In this document: one piece after another, positions 1-6,041 of the stretch
Layout of the letters: each line of letters begins with the position of its first letter
How positions within the stretch are numbered: the first letter of the stretch is position 1
Origin: Pseudomonadota bacterium
GTDB taxonomy: Bacteria > Pseudomonadota > Alphaproteobacteria > Rhizobiales > Xanthobacteraceae
Direction of reading: 5' to 3'
Assembly: GCA_021823875.1 (NCBI GenBank)
Contig: JAKAMD010000163.1
Span: 1 to 7,634 of the forward strand
DNA: 7,634 nt
Translations under genes and position numbers: made by a program
Notes under the pieces: model-generated
What the model was told of the DNA's origin: nothing
The model's database searches: none
What the model saw: only the letters and a program-made list of their open reading frames with translations

Positions 1-699
1 CAACCACACGCTCATCTGGTTGATCGTGCCGGTGAGGAAGGCGATGCCGGTCAGCACCAGAAGCCCGCCCATGACCTGCTCGACGCGGTGCAGATAATTC
101 TTGAAGCGCGCAAGAAATTTGGCGAATGGCTCGACGGCAAAAGCCGCCACGATGAAGGGAATGCCGAGGCCCATCGAGTAGACCGCCAGCAGGCCGGCGC
201 CTTTGGTCACCGTCGCTTGCGAGGCCGCTACCGCCAGGATCGCCGCCAGGATCGGCCCGATGCAGGGCGTCCAGCCGAAGGCGAAGGCGAGCCCGATCAA
301 ATAGGCGCCCCACAAGCCGACCGGCTTTGCCACCTCCAGCCGCTTCTGCCGGTGCAGGAAGGCAAGTTGAAATACGCCGAGGAAGTGCAGACCCATCACG
401 ATGATGACCACGCCGGCGATCGTCGACAGCGGCCCGGAATAGAGGCGCAGCAGTGCACCGATCAGGCTGGCGCTCGCGCCCAGCGCCACGAACACCGTGG
501 AAAAGCCGAGCACGAACAAGAGCGCTGCCACCACCGTCTCGCGCTTGACCGCCGTCTCAGGCTCGCGGTCGGCGAAACGTTCCAGCGAGGTGCCGGTCAG
601 GAACACCAGATAGGGGGGCACCAGCGGCAGCACGCAGGGCGAGAGGAAGCTGACCAGACCGGCGATGAGGGCGGCAAAAATGGTGACGTCGGAATGCAT
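1..699 (-). CDS. ccdA: CcdA-family cytochrome c biogenesis / thiol-disulfide transporter, 3' end outside window
   Basis: The minus strand reads open from an ATG at 699 to the left edge, giving 233 residues that start MHSDVTIFAALIAG and have no stop inside the window. About six hydrophobic segments can be seen, near residues 7-30, 56-80, 90-112, 130-157, 167-190 and 207-228. The two hallmark cysteines are Cys22 in LSPCVLP and Cys146 in WTPCIGP. Proteins of this family (the DsbD transmembrane domain) sit in the inner membrane and carry electrons from cytoplasmic thioredoxin to periplasmic thiol oxidoreductases, for example to reduce apocytochrome c before haem attachment. Stand-alone CcdA is usually about 240-250 residues, so only a short C-terminal tail is probably missing. 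There is no separate thioredoxin-like domain in what is visible. The start is the only upstream ATG in frame and lacks a strong Shine-Dalgarno. The gene is divergent from the P1 peptidase gene. The family call is firm; the exact substrate is not shown. Confidence 0.93.
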   Translation of the reverse strand, partial: MHSDVTIFAALIAGLVSFLSPCVLPLVPPYLVFLTGTSLERFADREPETAVKRETVVAALLFVLGFSTVFVALGASASLIGALLRLYSGPLSTIAGVVIIVMGLHFLGVFQLAFLHRQKRLEVAKPVGLWGAYLIGLAFAFGWTPCIGPILAAILAVAASQATVTKGAGLLAVYSMGLGIPFIVAAFAVEPFAKFLARFKNYLHRVEQVMGGLLVLTGIAFLTGTINQMSVWL

Positions 700-781
700 G
701 GGCGGCGTTATGCCCGTGTAACTATGGCGATGGCAAGGTTGCCCTGACCCGGATGGCGGGAATGTGATAAGCGGGTGCGTA

Positions 782-1783
782 ATGGCGTCGACACGACACA
801 ACCTCATCACCGATATTCCCGGCCTGCGCATCGGCCATGCCGGCGACGCGCGCCTCGGCTCGGGCACGACCGTCGTGCTGTTCGACGAGCCGGCGGTGGC
901 GAGCGTCGATGTGCGCGGCGGCGGGCCGGGCGCGCGCGAAACCGCCCTGCTCGACCCGGCGCAGACGGTCGAAGGCATCGACGCCTTCGTGCTCTCCGGC
1001 GGCTCCGCCTACGGGCTGGACGCCGCCTCCGGCGTGCAGGCTTGGCTGCGCGAGCAAGGCCGCGGCTTCAAGGTGCGCGATGCGCTGGTGCCGATCGTGC
1101 CCGGCGCCATCCTGTTCGACCTGCTGGCCGGCGGCGACAAGAACTGGGGCCGCTATCCGCCCTATCGCGAATTCGGCTACCAGGCGGCGCAGATGGCGGC
1201 GCGCACCTGCGCGCTCGGCAGCGTCGGCGCCGGCCTCGGCGCCACCGTGGTCAATCTCAAAGGCGGCATCGGCTCGGCCTCGGCACGCACGGCCGACGGC
1301 ATCACGGTGGGTGCGCTGGCCGCGGTCAACGCGGTCGGCAGCGTGACCATCGGCAACGGCCCGCATTTCTGGGCGGCACCCTTCGAGCAGCACAAGGAAT
1401 TCGGTGGACGCGGCTGGCCGGAGAAATTCACGGCCAACGATCTCAAATTCCGCAGCAAAGGCGTCGAGCGCGCCAGCACCACGCTGGTGGTGGTGGCGAC
1501 CGACGCCAAGCTCACCAAGTCACAATGCAATCGTTTGGCGGTGATGGCGCAGACCGGTTTCGCGCGCGCCGTCTATCCGGTGCACACCCCACTCGACGGC
1601 GACATCGTGTTCACGGCCGCGCTCGGCAAGAAGCCGCTGCCCGAACCGGTGCATGCGTTGAGCGAGCTCGGCATGCTGGCGGGCAATGTGGTGGCGCGCG
1701 CCATCGCACGCGGGGTCTATGAGGCGACGGCACTGCCCTTCCGCGGCGCGCTTCCGAGCTGGCAGGACAAGTTCGGGAAATAA
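782..1783 (+). CDS. P1 family (DmpA/NylC-like, S58) peptidase
   Basis: This 333-residue protein begins MASTRHNLITDIPGLRIGHA and matches the P1/DmpA/NylC family over its whole length. Visible landmarks are VLSGGSAYGLDAASGV near residues 70-85, VGAGLGATVVNLKGGIGSAS near 148-167, and STTLVVVATDAKLTK near 232-246. Members are N-terminal nucleophile hydrolases that cut themselves internally to expose a Ser or Thr. Known examples are the aminopeptidase DmpA, the beta-aminopeptidase BapA and the nylon-oligomer hydrolase NylC. By position, Thr233 is the likely nucleophile, but the residue before it is Ser232 where NylC has Asn. I see no signal peptide, so the protein is probably cytoplasmic. A GTG at 764 would add six residues; the ATG at 782 was preferred because the conserved N-terminal motif starts close to it, but neither start has a clear ribosome site. 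The physiological substrate cannot be read from the sequence. Confidence 0.88.
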   Translation: MASTRHNLITDIPGLRIGHAGDARLGSGTTVVLFDEPAVASVDVRGGGPGARETALLDPAQTVEGIDAFVLSGGSAYGLDAASGVQAWLREQGRGFKVRDALVPIVPGAILFDLLAGGDKNWGRYPPYREFGYQAAQMAARTCALGSVGAGLGATVVNLKGGIGSASARTADGITVGALAAVNAVGSVTIGNGPHFWAAPFEQHKEFGGRGWPEKFTANDLKFRSKGVERASTTLVVVATDAKLTKSQCNRLAVMAQTGFARAVYPVHTPLDGDIVFTAALGKKPLPEPVHALSELGMLAGNVVARAIARGVYEATALPFRGALPSWQDKFGK

Positions 1784-1790
1784 CGTTCCT

Positions 1791-1847
1791 GCCCCGGACG
1801 CGACGCAGCACGAGCGACAGCGACGTGATGCGGCGCTGATCCGGGGC
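1791..1847. repeat. GC-rich imperfect inverted repeat (hairpin 1)
   Basis: The left arm starts gccccggacgcgacgcagca and the right arm ends gatccggggc; the outer arms pair well and the inner parts imperfectly around a short loop. It begins 7 nt after the peptidase stop codon, in the gap between convergent genes. It could act as a bidirectional terminator, although no T-run follows. It resembles the dispersed palindromic intergenic elements of Bradyrhizobium-type genomes, which I recall rather than verified. Confidence 0.6.
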
Positions 1848-1872
1848 CGTATCGGTCTCCGCGCTTGCAACG

Positions 1873-1919
1873 GTCCCGGGTCTGCAGCGCTTCATTTCAT
1901 GCCGCGCTGCGCCCGGGAC
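1873..1919. repeat. GC-rich inverted repeat (hairpin 2)
   Basis: The arms gtcccgggtctgcagcgc and gcgctgcgcccgggac pair almost throughout around a loop containing ttcatttcatgcc. The right arm ends 9 nt before the stop codon of the minus-strand oxidoreductase gene. Together with the hairpin at 1791-1847 it fills most of the gap between the two convergent genes. The arms of the two hairpins share the CCCGG and CTGC/GCAG elements, so they look like related or composite copies of one repeat. Termination of both genes is the simplest role. Confidence 0.65.
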
Positions 1920-1927
1920 ACGGGGGC

Positions 1928-3172
1928 CTAAAGAAACCGCTCCGCCATGTAAGGCTTGGGATCGCAGAACGGCGTCTCGCCTGCCATCATCTGTCCGAGC
2001 AGCACGCCGGTGATGGGCCCCAGCGTCAGGCCCCAATGGGCGTGGCCAATCGCCAACCAGATGCCGGACAATCCCGGCGCGCGCCCGATCACGGGACGCG
2101 AATCTGGAAAGCAGGGACGCGAACCGACCCAGGTCTTGTCGTCGGCGCGTTCGCCCAAGGGAAACAGCTTGCGCGCCTGCGGCATCAGCCGGTCGAACTG
2201 CACCGGCGTCGGCGCCGCATCGCGCGCGGCGAACTCGGCGCCGGTGGTCAGACGAATGCCCTGCTCCATCGGCGTGATCAGATAGCCGTATTCGACATCG
2301 ACCACCGGGCGGGCCAGCATCGCTTCGCCTTCGGCGCGGAAATGCCGGTGATAGCCGCGCTTGACCGCCATCGGCAGTTTCAGCCCGAGCGGCTTCAACA
2401 GATCCGGCGCCCAGGGTCCGAGCGCCACCACGACTTCCGGCGCATCGAGCGCGCCTTCATCGGTTTCCACCCGCCAGCCGCGGCCGGCGCGATGCAGCGA
2501 ACGTGCATCGCCATTGAGCGTGATGCCGCCGAGCTTGGCAAAGCGCGCGGCATAGGCGCGCGTGACCGCCAGCGGATTGCTCACGCTCGCCGCCTTCGGC
2601 CAGAACACCACGCGCTTGAACACCGGATTGAGCGACGGCTCCAGTTTGCGCGCGCCCGCGGCATCGAGCGCGTCCAGCGGCAGGCCGAATTCGCGCGCCA
2701 ACGCGAATTCGGGCTCCAGATCGGCGAAGGCGCGCTCGCTGCGATAGAGCTTCATCCAGCCGGTGTTGCGCAGGTACTGCGTGGCGCCGGATTCCGCCAT
2801 CAGCGTTTCGTGCTCGGCCAGCGCGCGCGCAAACAGCGGCCGGTTGAGCCGCGCCGTCTCGGCGATGCGTTGCGGCCGCGAATTGGCGCGGAACGCCATG
2901 AGCCAAGGCGCCACTTGCGGCAGAAACGACAGATGATAATTGGCCTCGCTCGCCCGCTTGAGCGCGACCCGCAGAAGCCCCGTGAGGCTCGAAGGAAAGG
3001 CGGGCGGCAGAATGGTCGAGCCTTCGATGACGCCGGAATTGCCGTAGGAGGTCTCTTCGCCCACGCCGGCGCGATCGACCAGCGCGACCGCCATGCCGCG
3101 CTTGGCCAGATGCAGCGCGACCGAGGTGCCGACAATGCCGGCGCCGAGGACGATAGCGTCAGTGCGTGCCAT
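1928..3172 (-). CDS. FAD-dependent oxidoreductase, DadA-like D-amino acid dehydrogenase
   Basis: This 414-residue protein begins MARTDAIVLGAGIVGTSVAL, with the Rossmann FAD-binding GxGxxG motif at residues 10-15. TSYGNSGVI at 41-49 corresponds to the flavin-contacting stretch of the DadA/DAO family. The C-terminal SRPCFPDSRPVIGRAP (351-366) and GHAHWGLTLGP (376-386) match the conserved region that closes over the flavin. Family enzymes oxidatively deaminate D-amino acids or related imino and amino acids and pass electrons to the respiratory chain or to oxygen. The length agrees with DadA (about 410-430). The ATG at 3172 has GAGG starting 8 nt upstream; an in-frame TTG at 3184 would add four residues and is less likely. 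The gene is divergent from a membrane transporter gene, which may bring in the substrate or a product. The substrate (a D-amino acid, D-hydroxyproline, sarcosine-like or another amine) is not settled by sequence, so no gene symbol is given. Confidence 0.88.
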   Translation of the reverse strand: MARTDAIVLGAGIVGTSVALHLAKRGMAVALVDRAGVGEETSYGNSGVIEGSTILPPAFPSSLTGLLRVALKRASEANYHLSFLPQVAPWLMAFRANSRPQRIAETARLNRPLFARALAEHETLMAESGATQYLRNTGWMKLYRSERAFADLEPEFALAREFGLPLDALDAAGARKLEPSLNPVFKRVVFWPKAASVSNPLAVTRAYAARFAKLGGITLNGDARSLHRAGRGWRVETDEGALDAPEVVVALGPWAPDLLKPLGLKLPMAVKRGYHRHFRAEGEAMLARPVVDVEYGYLITPMEQGIRLTTGAEFAARDAAPTPVQFDRLMPQARKLFPLGERADDKTWVGSRPCFPDSRPVIGRAPGLSGIWLAIGHAHWGLTLGPITGVLLGQMMAGETPFCDPKPYMAERFL

Positions 3173-3211
3173 TCTGCCTCGCAAGCATTCTCATGGGGCG
3201 GGATTCCGCTT

Positions 3212-3231
3212 GTCGGCCTGGCACGGCCGAC
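3212..3231. promoter_or_regulatory. Perfect inverted repeat in divergent intergenic region
   Basis: Seven-base arms gtcggcc and ggccgac flank a 6-nt spacer (tggcac) and are followed on the plus strand by gccttttatat. It lies between the divergent oxidoreductase and transporter genes, about 40 nt from the former and 75 nt from the latter. It could be an operator for a dimeric regulator of both genes. It also has the shape of a stem followed by a short T-run, but no gene on the plus strand ends nearby, so a terminator is less likely. Confidence 0.4.
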
Positions 3232-3234
3232 GCC
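3219..3234 (+). promoter_or_regulatory. Candidate sigma-54 (-24/-12) promoter for the transporter gene
   Basis: The string tggcacggccgacgcc has a full TGGCACG -24 element and a GC dinucleotide exactly 10 nt after the GG, which is the GG-N10-GC spacing of sigma-54 promoters. The -12 element is otherwise poor (ACGCC rather than TTGCA). It lies about 70 nt upstream of the transporter start, which suits a 5' leader. The overlap with a palindrome makes a chance match possible. Confidence 0.22.
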
Positions 3235-3304
3235 TTTTATATGGAATGGATCGGACGCAGGCGCTATGACCCTGCGGCCACACTGCGCCGGAGACCGATC
3301 TCGT

Positions 3305-4264
3305 ATGCGAATTCTGAATGGACCGATCGCCGCGCTCGCGTGGCTCGGCCGGCAAGGCACGCTCGCGATCGCCGCCTCCCTGTTCCTCGGCCTGTCGCTT
3401 CCGCAGCTCGCCGCCTACGTCAAGCCGCATCTTGGCGAGACGGTGTTCGTGCTGCTGCTGTTCTCCTATCTGCGCACCGACCCCACCGCCTTCCGCGCCT
3501 ATCTTCGATCGCCGAAGATCGTGATTGCCGCGTCGCTGTGGGTGATGATCGGCCTGCCGGCGCTGTTCGGTCTCGCCTATGTCGTCTCCGGCATGCGCAC
3601 CGCCATGCCGGACCTCTACACCATCATGATCCTGCAGATCGCGATCGCACCGATCACCTCATCGGCGGCGTTCGCGGCGCTGATGGGCCTCGACGTGGCG
3701 CTGTCGCTGGTCACGCTGATCGTGTGCAGCGCGCTGTCGCCGGTTTCCACGGTGGCGTTCAGCTATCTGTTCCTCGGCACCTCGCTGTTCTCGCCGATCG
3801 AGCTCGGGCTCAAGCTGTTCTTCTTTTTCGCCGCCTCCGGCGCGGTCGCCTATGGCATTCGCCGCATCGCCGGTCAGGACTGGATCGAGCGGCAGAAGGA
3901 GCCGATCGACGGCCTCAACGTGATGACGGTGTTCGTGTTCGCCATCGCGGCGATGGAGGGCGTGCCGCACCAGGTGATGGCGGCGCCGCTGTTCGCGCTC
4001 GCGCTATTGGGACTGGTGGTGGCGCTGGCCATTCTGCCGGTCGGGCTCAGCGTGCTGGTGTTCTTGCCGGCGGGCGCCGACCGCGGGCTGGCGATCGGCC
4101 TGCTCGCCGCCTTCCGCAATCTCGGCGTGGTGATGGCGGCGCTCGGCAGTTCGCTGTCCGCCACCGCCTGGTTCTATTTCGCGCTGGTGCAGTTCCCGAT
4201 TTTCCTGCTGCCGGCGCTGCTGAAGCCGCTCGCCGTGCGGCTTCAGCGCAAAGCCGGAAGCTAG
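3305..4264 (+). CDS. Membrane transporter resembling the bile acid:sodium symporter (BASS) superfamily
   Basis: This 319-residue, strongly hydrophobic protein has about nine to ten membrane segments, the clearest near residues 20-38, 43-57, 72-95, 104-126, 131-157, 168-186, 205-225, 227-254, 260-283 and 287-310. APITSSAAFAALMGLDVALS (115-134) and AAFRNLGVVMAALG (268-281) resemble the two repeat-related crossover regions of the BASS fold, where polar residues around Asn272 would bind sodium and substrate. BASS members import organic anions such as bile acids, pyruvate or pantoate with sodium. I recognise the fold type rather than a named subfamily. The ATG at 3305 has GGAGA about 10 nt upstream; an in-frame ATG at 3266 would add 13 polar residues. 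The gene is divergent from the DadA-like oxidoreductase gene, and its stop codon overlaps that of the convergent EF-hand gene. Confidence 0.65.
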   Translation: MRILNGPIAALAWLGRQGTLAIAASLFLGLSLPQLAAYVKPHLGETVFVLLLFSYLRTDPTAFRAYLRSPKIVIAASLWVMIGLPALFGLAYVVSGMRTAMPDLYTIMILQIAIAPITSSAAFAALMGLDVALSLVTLIVCSALSPVSTVAFSYLFLGTSLFSPIELGLKLFFFFAASGAVAYGIRRIAGQDWIERQKEPIDGLNVMTVFVFAIAAMEGVPHQVMAAPLFALALLGLVVALAILPVGLSVLVFLPAGADRGLAIGLLAAFRNLGVVMAALGSSLSATAWFYFALVQFPIFLLPALLKPLAVRLQRKAGS

Positions 4265-5016
4265 GCGACGGTCGAGAGACCGGACGTCGACTGCGACAGG
4301 TATTGCGACTGCAGCTTGATCAATTGCTCGAGCAGATTGCTCTGGCTCGACGATCCGGAACCGCCGTTCGACGAACCCGAGCCGCCATCCGACGATCCGC
4401 TATTCGACGCCGGCGTGGTCATGCTGACCGTGCTGCCATCGGCATAGGTGATGGTGGTCGTGCTCGAGCCGTCGGCATTGGTCGTGGTCTGGGTCTGCGC
4501 ACCGTCCGCGCCGGTCGCGTTCAAGAGGGACGACAGGCCGCCCTGCTGCCCGCCGCCATCGACGTGATGATGGTGACCGTGGCCGTGACGCGCGGCGGCA
4601 AGCTCGCTCTGGCTGATATTGCCGTCGCCATTGGTGTCGAGTTTGCTGAACAGCGCGTCGGCGCTCGACGTATCGACGCCGTTGGCGCTGAGCGCGCTCT
4701 CGAACTCGCTCTGGCTGATCGCGCCGTCGCCGTTGGTGTCGAGCTTGGCGAACAGGCCCTGCGCTTGCGTTCCGTCGCCGTTCTGGCCCTGCAGCGAGAT
4801 CAGGCTGGCCAGCATGCCAGGATTGAACGGCGGCGGTGAGCCGCCGGTGCCGACCGTCGATGTGCCCTGCTTCTGGTCGCCGTCGGCATCACCGAATAGC
4901 TGACCGAGCTGTCCAAGCGGGCTCCCGCTCTGCGAGGAGCCGGTGGTGGCGGTGGAAGACTGCAGCAGCGATGTCAGATAGGACAGCGCGCCCAAGCCTG
5001 CGGTTATGGGAAACAT
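4261..5016 (-). CDS. EF-hand calcium-binding protein, Ser/Gly-rich, with His cluster
   Basis: This 251-residue protein begins MFPITAGLGALSYLTSLLQS. Two canonical EF-hand loops are present: DTNGDGAISQSE at residues 93-104 and DTNGDGNISQSE at 127-138, each with all calcium-ligand positions (D, N, D, I, E) filled. A shorter acidic DADGD at 43-47 is not a full loop. After the second hand come a histidine cluster HGHGHHHH (144-151), a Thr-rich segment with two ADGS repeats (181-196), a Gly/Ser linker (about 204-225), and a C-terminal helix-like NLLEQLIKLQSQYLS (227-241). No cleavable signal peptide is clear, though the first 20 residues are hydrophobic. The ATG at 5016 is favoured by a GAAGGAG ribosome site 11 nt upstream; an upstream in-frame start at 5145 would add an Arg-rich tail that looks like non-coding DNA. 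Similar EF-hand proteins of unknown role occur in Bradyrhizobium-type genomes (recalled). Calcium binding is likely; the function is unknown. Confidence 0.85.
   Translation of the reverse strand: MFPITAGLGALSYLTSLLQSSTATTGSSQSGSPLGQLGQLFGDADGDQKQGTSTVGTGGSPPPFNPGMLASLISLQGQNGDGTQAQGLFAKLDTNGDGAISQSEFESALSANGVDTSSADALFSKLDTNGDGNISQSELAAARHGHGHHHHVDGGGQQGGLSSLLNATGADGAQTQTTTNADGSSTTTITYADGSTVSMTTPASNSGSSDGGSGSSNGGSGSSSQSNLLEQLIKLQSQYLSQSTSGLSTVA
4601..4755 (-). repeat. Direct repeat encoding the two EF-hand units
   Basis: The segment at 4601-4653 and the segment at 4703-4755 are close direct copies offset by exactly 102 nt (34 codons). They encode the (F/L)(A/S)KLDTNGDG(A/N)ISQSE units of the EF-hand gene. 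The differences are mostly third-position changes, so this is an in-gene tandem duplication kept under protein-level selection. Confidence 0.8.
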
Positions 5017-5038
5017 GACACGATACGCTCCTTCGTGA

Positions 5039-5056
5039 CGCCGGCCGCGGCCGGCG
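5039..5056. promoter_or_regulatory. Perfect 18-bp palindrome upstream of the EF-hand gene
   Basis: The string cgccggccgcggccggcg equals its own reverse complement. It lies 22-40 nt upstream of the EF-hand ATG, just beyond the ribosome site, so it would fall in the leader or core promoter. It is a plausible operator for a dimeric repressor or a leader hairpin. GC-only composition in a GC-rich genome lowers its weight. Confidence 0.3.
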
Positions 5057-5216
5057 CAGATCGCCCCGTGGCGTGCCCGTCGCAAGAGCCGCGCCAAGCC
5101 GCCTGGGAAACGAAAAACGCCGATGGTCCTTAAGGTTGTCCACAATTTCCGGCGTGCGCCGGCGGCCCGCCGGGGCTCGCGGATGGCAATTTTTGCCGGT
5201 CTGTGCGACCCAATTT

Positions 5217-5238
5217 GCCGGGCCAGAGGCGGCCCGGC
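5217..5238. promoter_or_regulatory. Perfect hairpin upstream of rpe
   Basis: Eight-base arms gccgggcc and ggcccggc pair perfectly around the 6-nt loop agaggc. No T-run follows in either direction. It lies about 110 nt before the rpe start and would be a stable stem in a leader transcript, if transcription begins upstream of it. The role is unknown. Confidence 0.3.
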
Positions 5239-5346
5239 GGCGCGTTGCCGCGGGTCGCGCTGCGTGTTACCCGGAGGCCGTCAGCGCATGCGCCCGAGAC
5301 ACGGAAACCGGTTTTCGGCCTCCATCATGCGCAAGGAAAACGTTTG

Positions 5347-6024
5347 ATGCCGCGTCCCCTCATCATTGCACCGTCAATCCTGTCGGCCGACTTCGCCCGC
5401 CTGGGCGAGGAAGTGCGCGCGGTCGATGCCGCCGGCGCCGACTGGATCCATGTCGACGTCATGGACGGGCACTTCGTGCCCAACATCTCGATCGGCCCCG
5501 ACGTGGTGAAGGCGATCCGCCCGCACTCGAAGAAGATCTTCGACGTGCATCTGATGATCGCGCCGTGCGATCCCTATCTCGAAGCCTTCGCCAAGGCGGG
5601 CTCCGACATCATCACCGTGCATGTCGAGGCCGGCCCGCACGTGCACCGCTCGCTGCAGGCGATCCGCGCGCTCGGCAAGAAGGCCGGCGTCACCCTGAAC
5701 CCGGGCACGCCGGTGTCGAGCATCGAAAACGTCATCGACATGGTCGATCTCGTGCTCGTCATGTCGGTCAATCCCGGTTTCGGCGGCCAGAGCTTCATCC
5801 CGGGTGCGCTTGAGAAGATCGCGCAAGTGCGCGCGCTCATCGGCGACCGTCCGATTGATCTCGAGGTCGACGGTGGCGTGACGCCGCAAAACGCGGCCAG
5901 CGTCATCAAGGCCGGCGCCAACGCGATGGTCGCCGGCTCGGCCGTGTTCAAGTCTGGCAATTACAAGACCAACATCGACGCCATCCGCAACGCGGCGGCG
6001 CTGGCGCGCGGAGAAGCGGCTTAA
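5347..6024 (+). CDS. rpe: Ribulose-phosphate 3-epimerase
   Basis: This 225-residue protein covers the whole Rpe family. It interconverts D-ribulose 5-phosphate and D-xylulose 5-phosphate in the pentose phosphate pathway and, where present, the Calvin cycle. It is a cytoplasmic TIM-barrel metalloenzyme. Visible landmarks are APSILSAD (8-15), HVDVMDGHFVPN (35-46), DVHLM (66-70), SVNPGFGGQ (140-148) and LEVDGGV (172-178). By family knowledge the metal ligands are His35, Asp37, His68 and Asp175, and the two aspartates are the acid/base pair; all are present. The ATG at 5347 has AAGGAAA upstream and places PSILSAD at the usual position. The frame is open further upstream, to 5203, but that extension is Arg/Pro-rich and not family-like. 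The next gene starts 17 nt after the stop, so co-transcription is likely. Confidence 0.97.
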   Translation: MPRPLIIAPSILSADFARLGEEVRAVDAAGADWIHVDVMDGHFVPNISIGPDVVKAIRPHSKKIFDVHLMIAPCDPYLEAFAKAGSDIITVHVEAGPHVHRSLQAIRALGKKAGVTLNPGTPVSSIENVIDMVDLVLVMSVNPGFGGQSFIPGALEKIAQVRALIGDRPIDLEVDGGVTPQNAASVIKAGANAMVAGSAVFKSGNYKTNIDAIRNAAALARGEAA

Positions 6025-6041
6025 CTTAATAAGAGAGTTCT

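Larger units (their letters stand above)
5017..5346. other. Gene-free divergent region between the EF-hand gene and rpe, rich in palindromes
   Basis: I find no convincing gene in these 330 nt; the open frames crossing it are Arg/Ala/Pro-rich and lack family resemblance. It must hold the promoters of both flanking genes, but I could not assign -35/-10 boxes with confidence. It contains three strong palindromes (5039-5056, 5159-5173 and 5217-5238), an isolated TTGTCCACA (5136-5144) that is one base from a DnaA box, and a six-codon frame (MRKENV, 5327-5347) that ends in the TGATG at the rpe start. Confidence 0.6.

Noticed and set aside
88..747. 219-codon plus-strand open frame at the left end
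   Set aside because: It is antisense to the CcdA gene, whose two conserved Cys motifs and membrane segments are clear; the translation is charged and low in information.
3212..3238. Stem followed by TTTT read as a rho-independent terminator
   Set aside because: No plus-strand gene ends upstream within reach, since both flanking genes point away from it; a regulatory palindrome fits better.
1865..4264. Very long plus-strand open frame of about 799 codons whose first part is antisense to the oxidoreductase gene
   Set aside because: Only the part from 3305 looks like a real protein. The upstream part is Arg/His/Gln-rich shadow coding opposite a well-supported FAD enzyme, a common effect in high-GC DNA.
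3166..4839. 557-codon plus-strand open frame across the transporter gene and the EF-hand region
   Set aside because: Composition is Arg/Ala/Asp-rich without motifs, and it is out of frame with the clearly hydrophobic transporter and antisense to the EF-hand loops.
5136..5144. DnaA-box-like TTGTCCACA
   Set aside because: A single site with one mismatch to the TTATNCACA consensus and no cluster or AT-rich unwinding region nearby; not evidence of an origin.
5017..5145. N-terminal extension of the EF-hand protein to a start at 5145
   Set aside because: The extra 43 residues are Arg-rich and unlike the rest, while the start at 5016 has a good GAAGGAG ribosome site.
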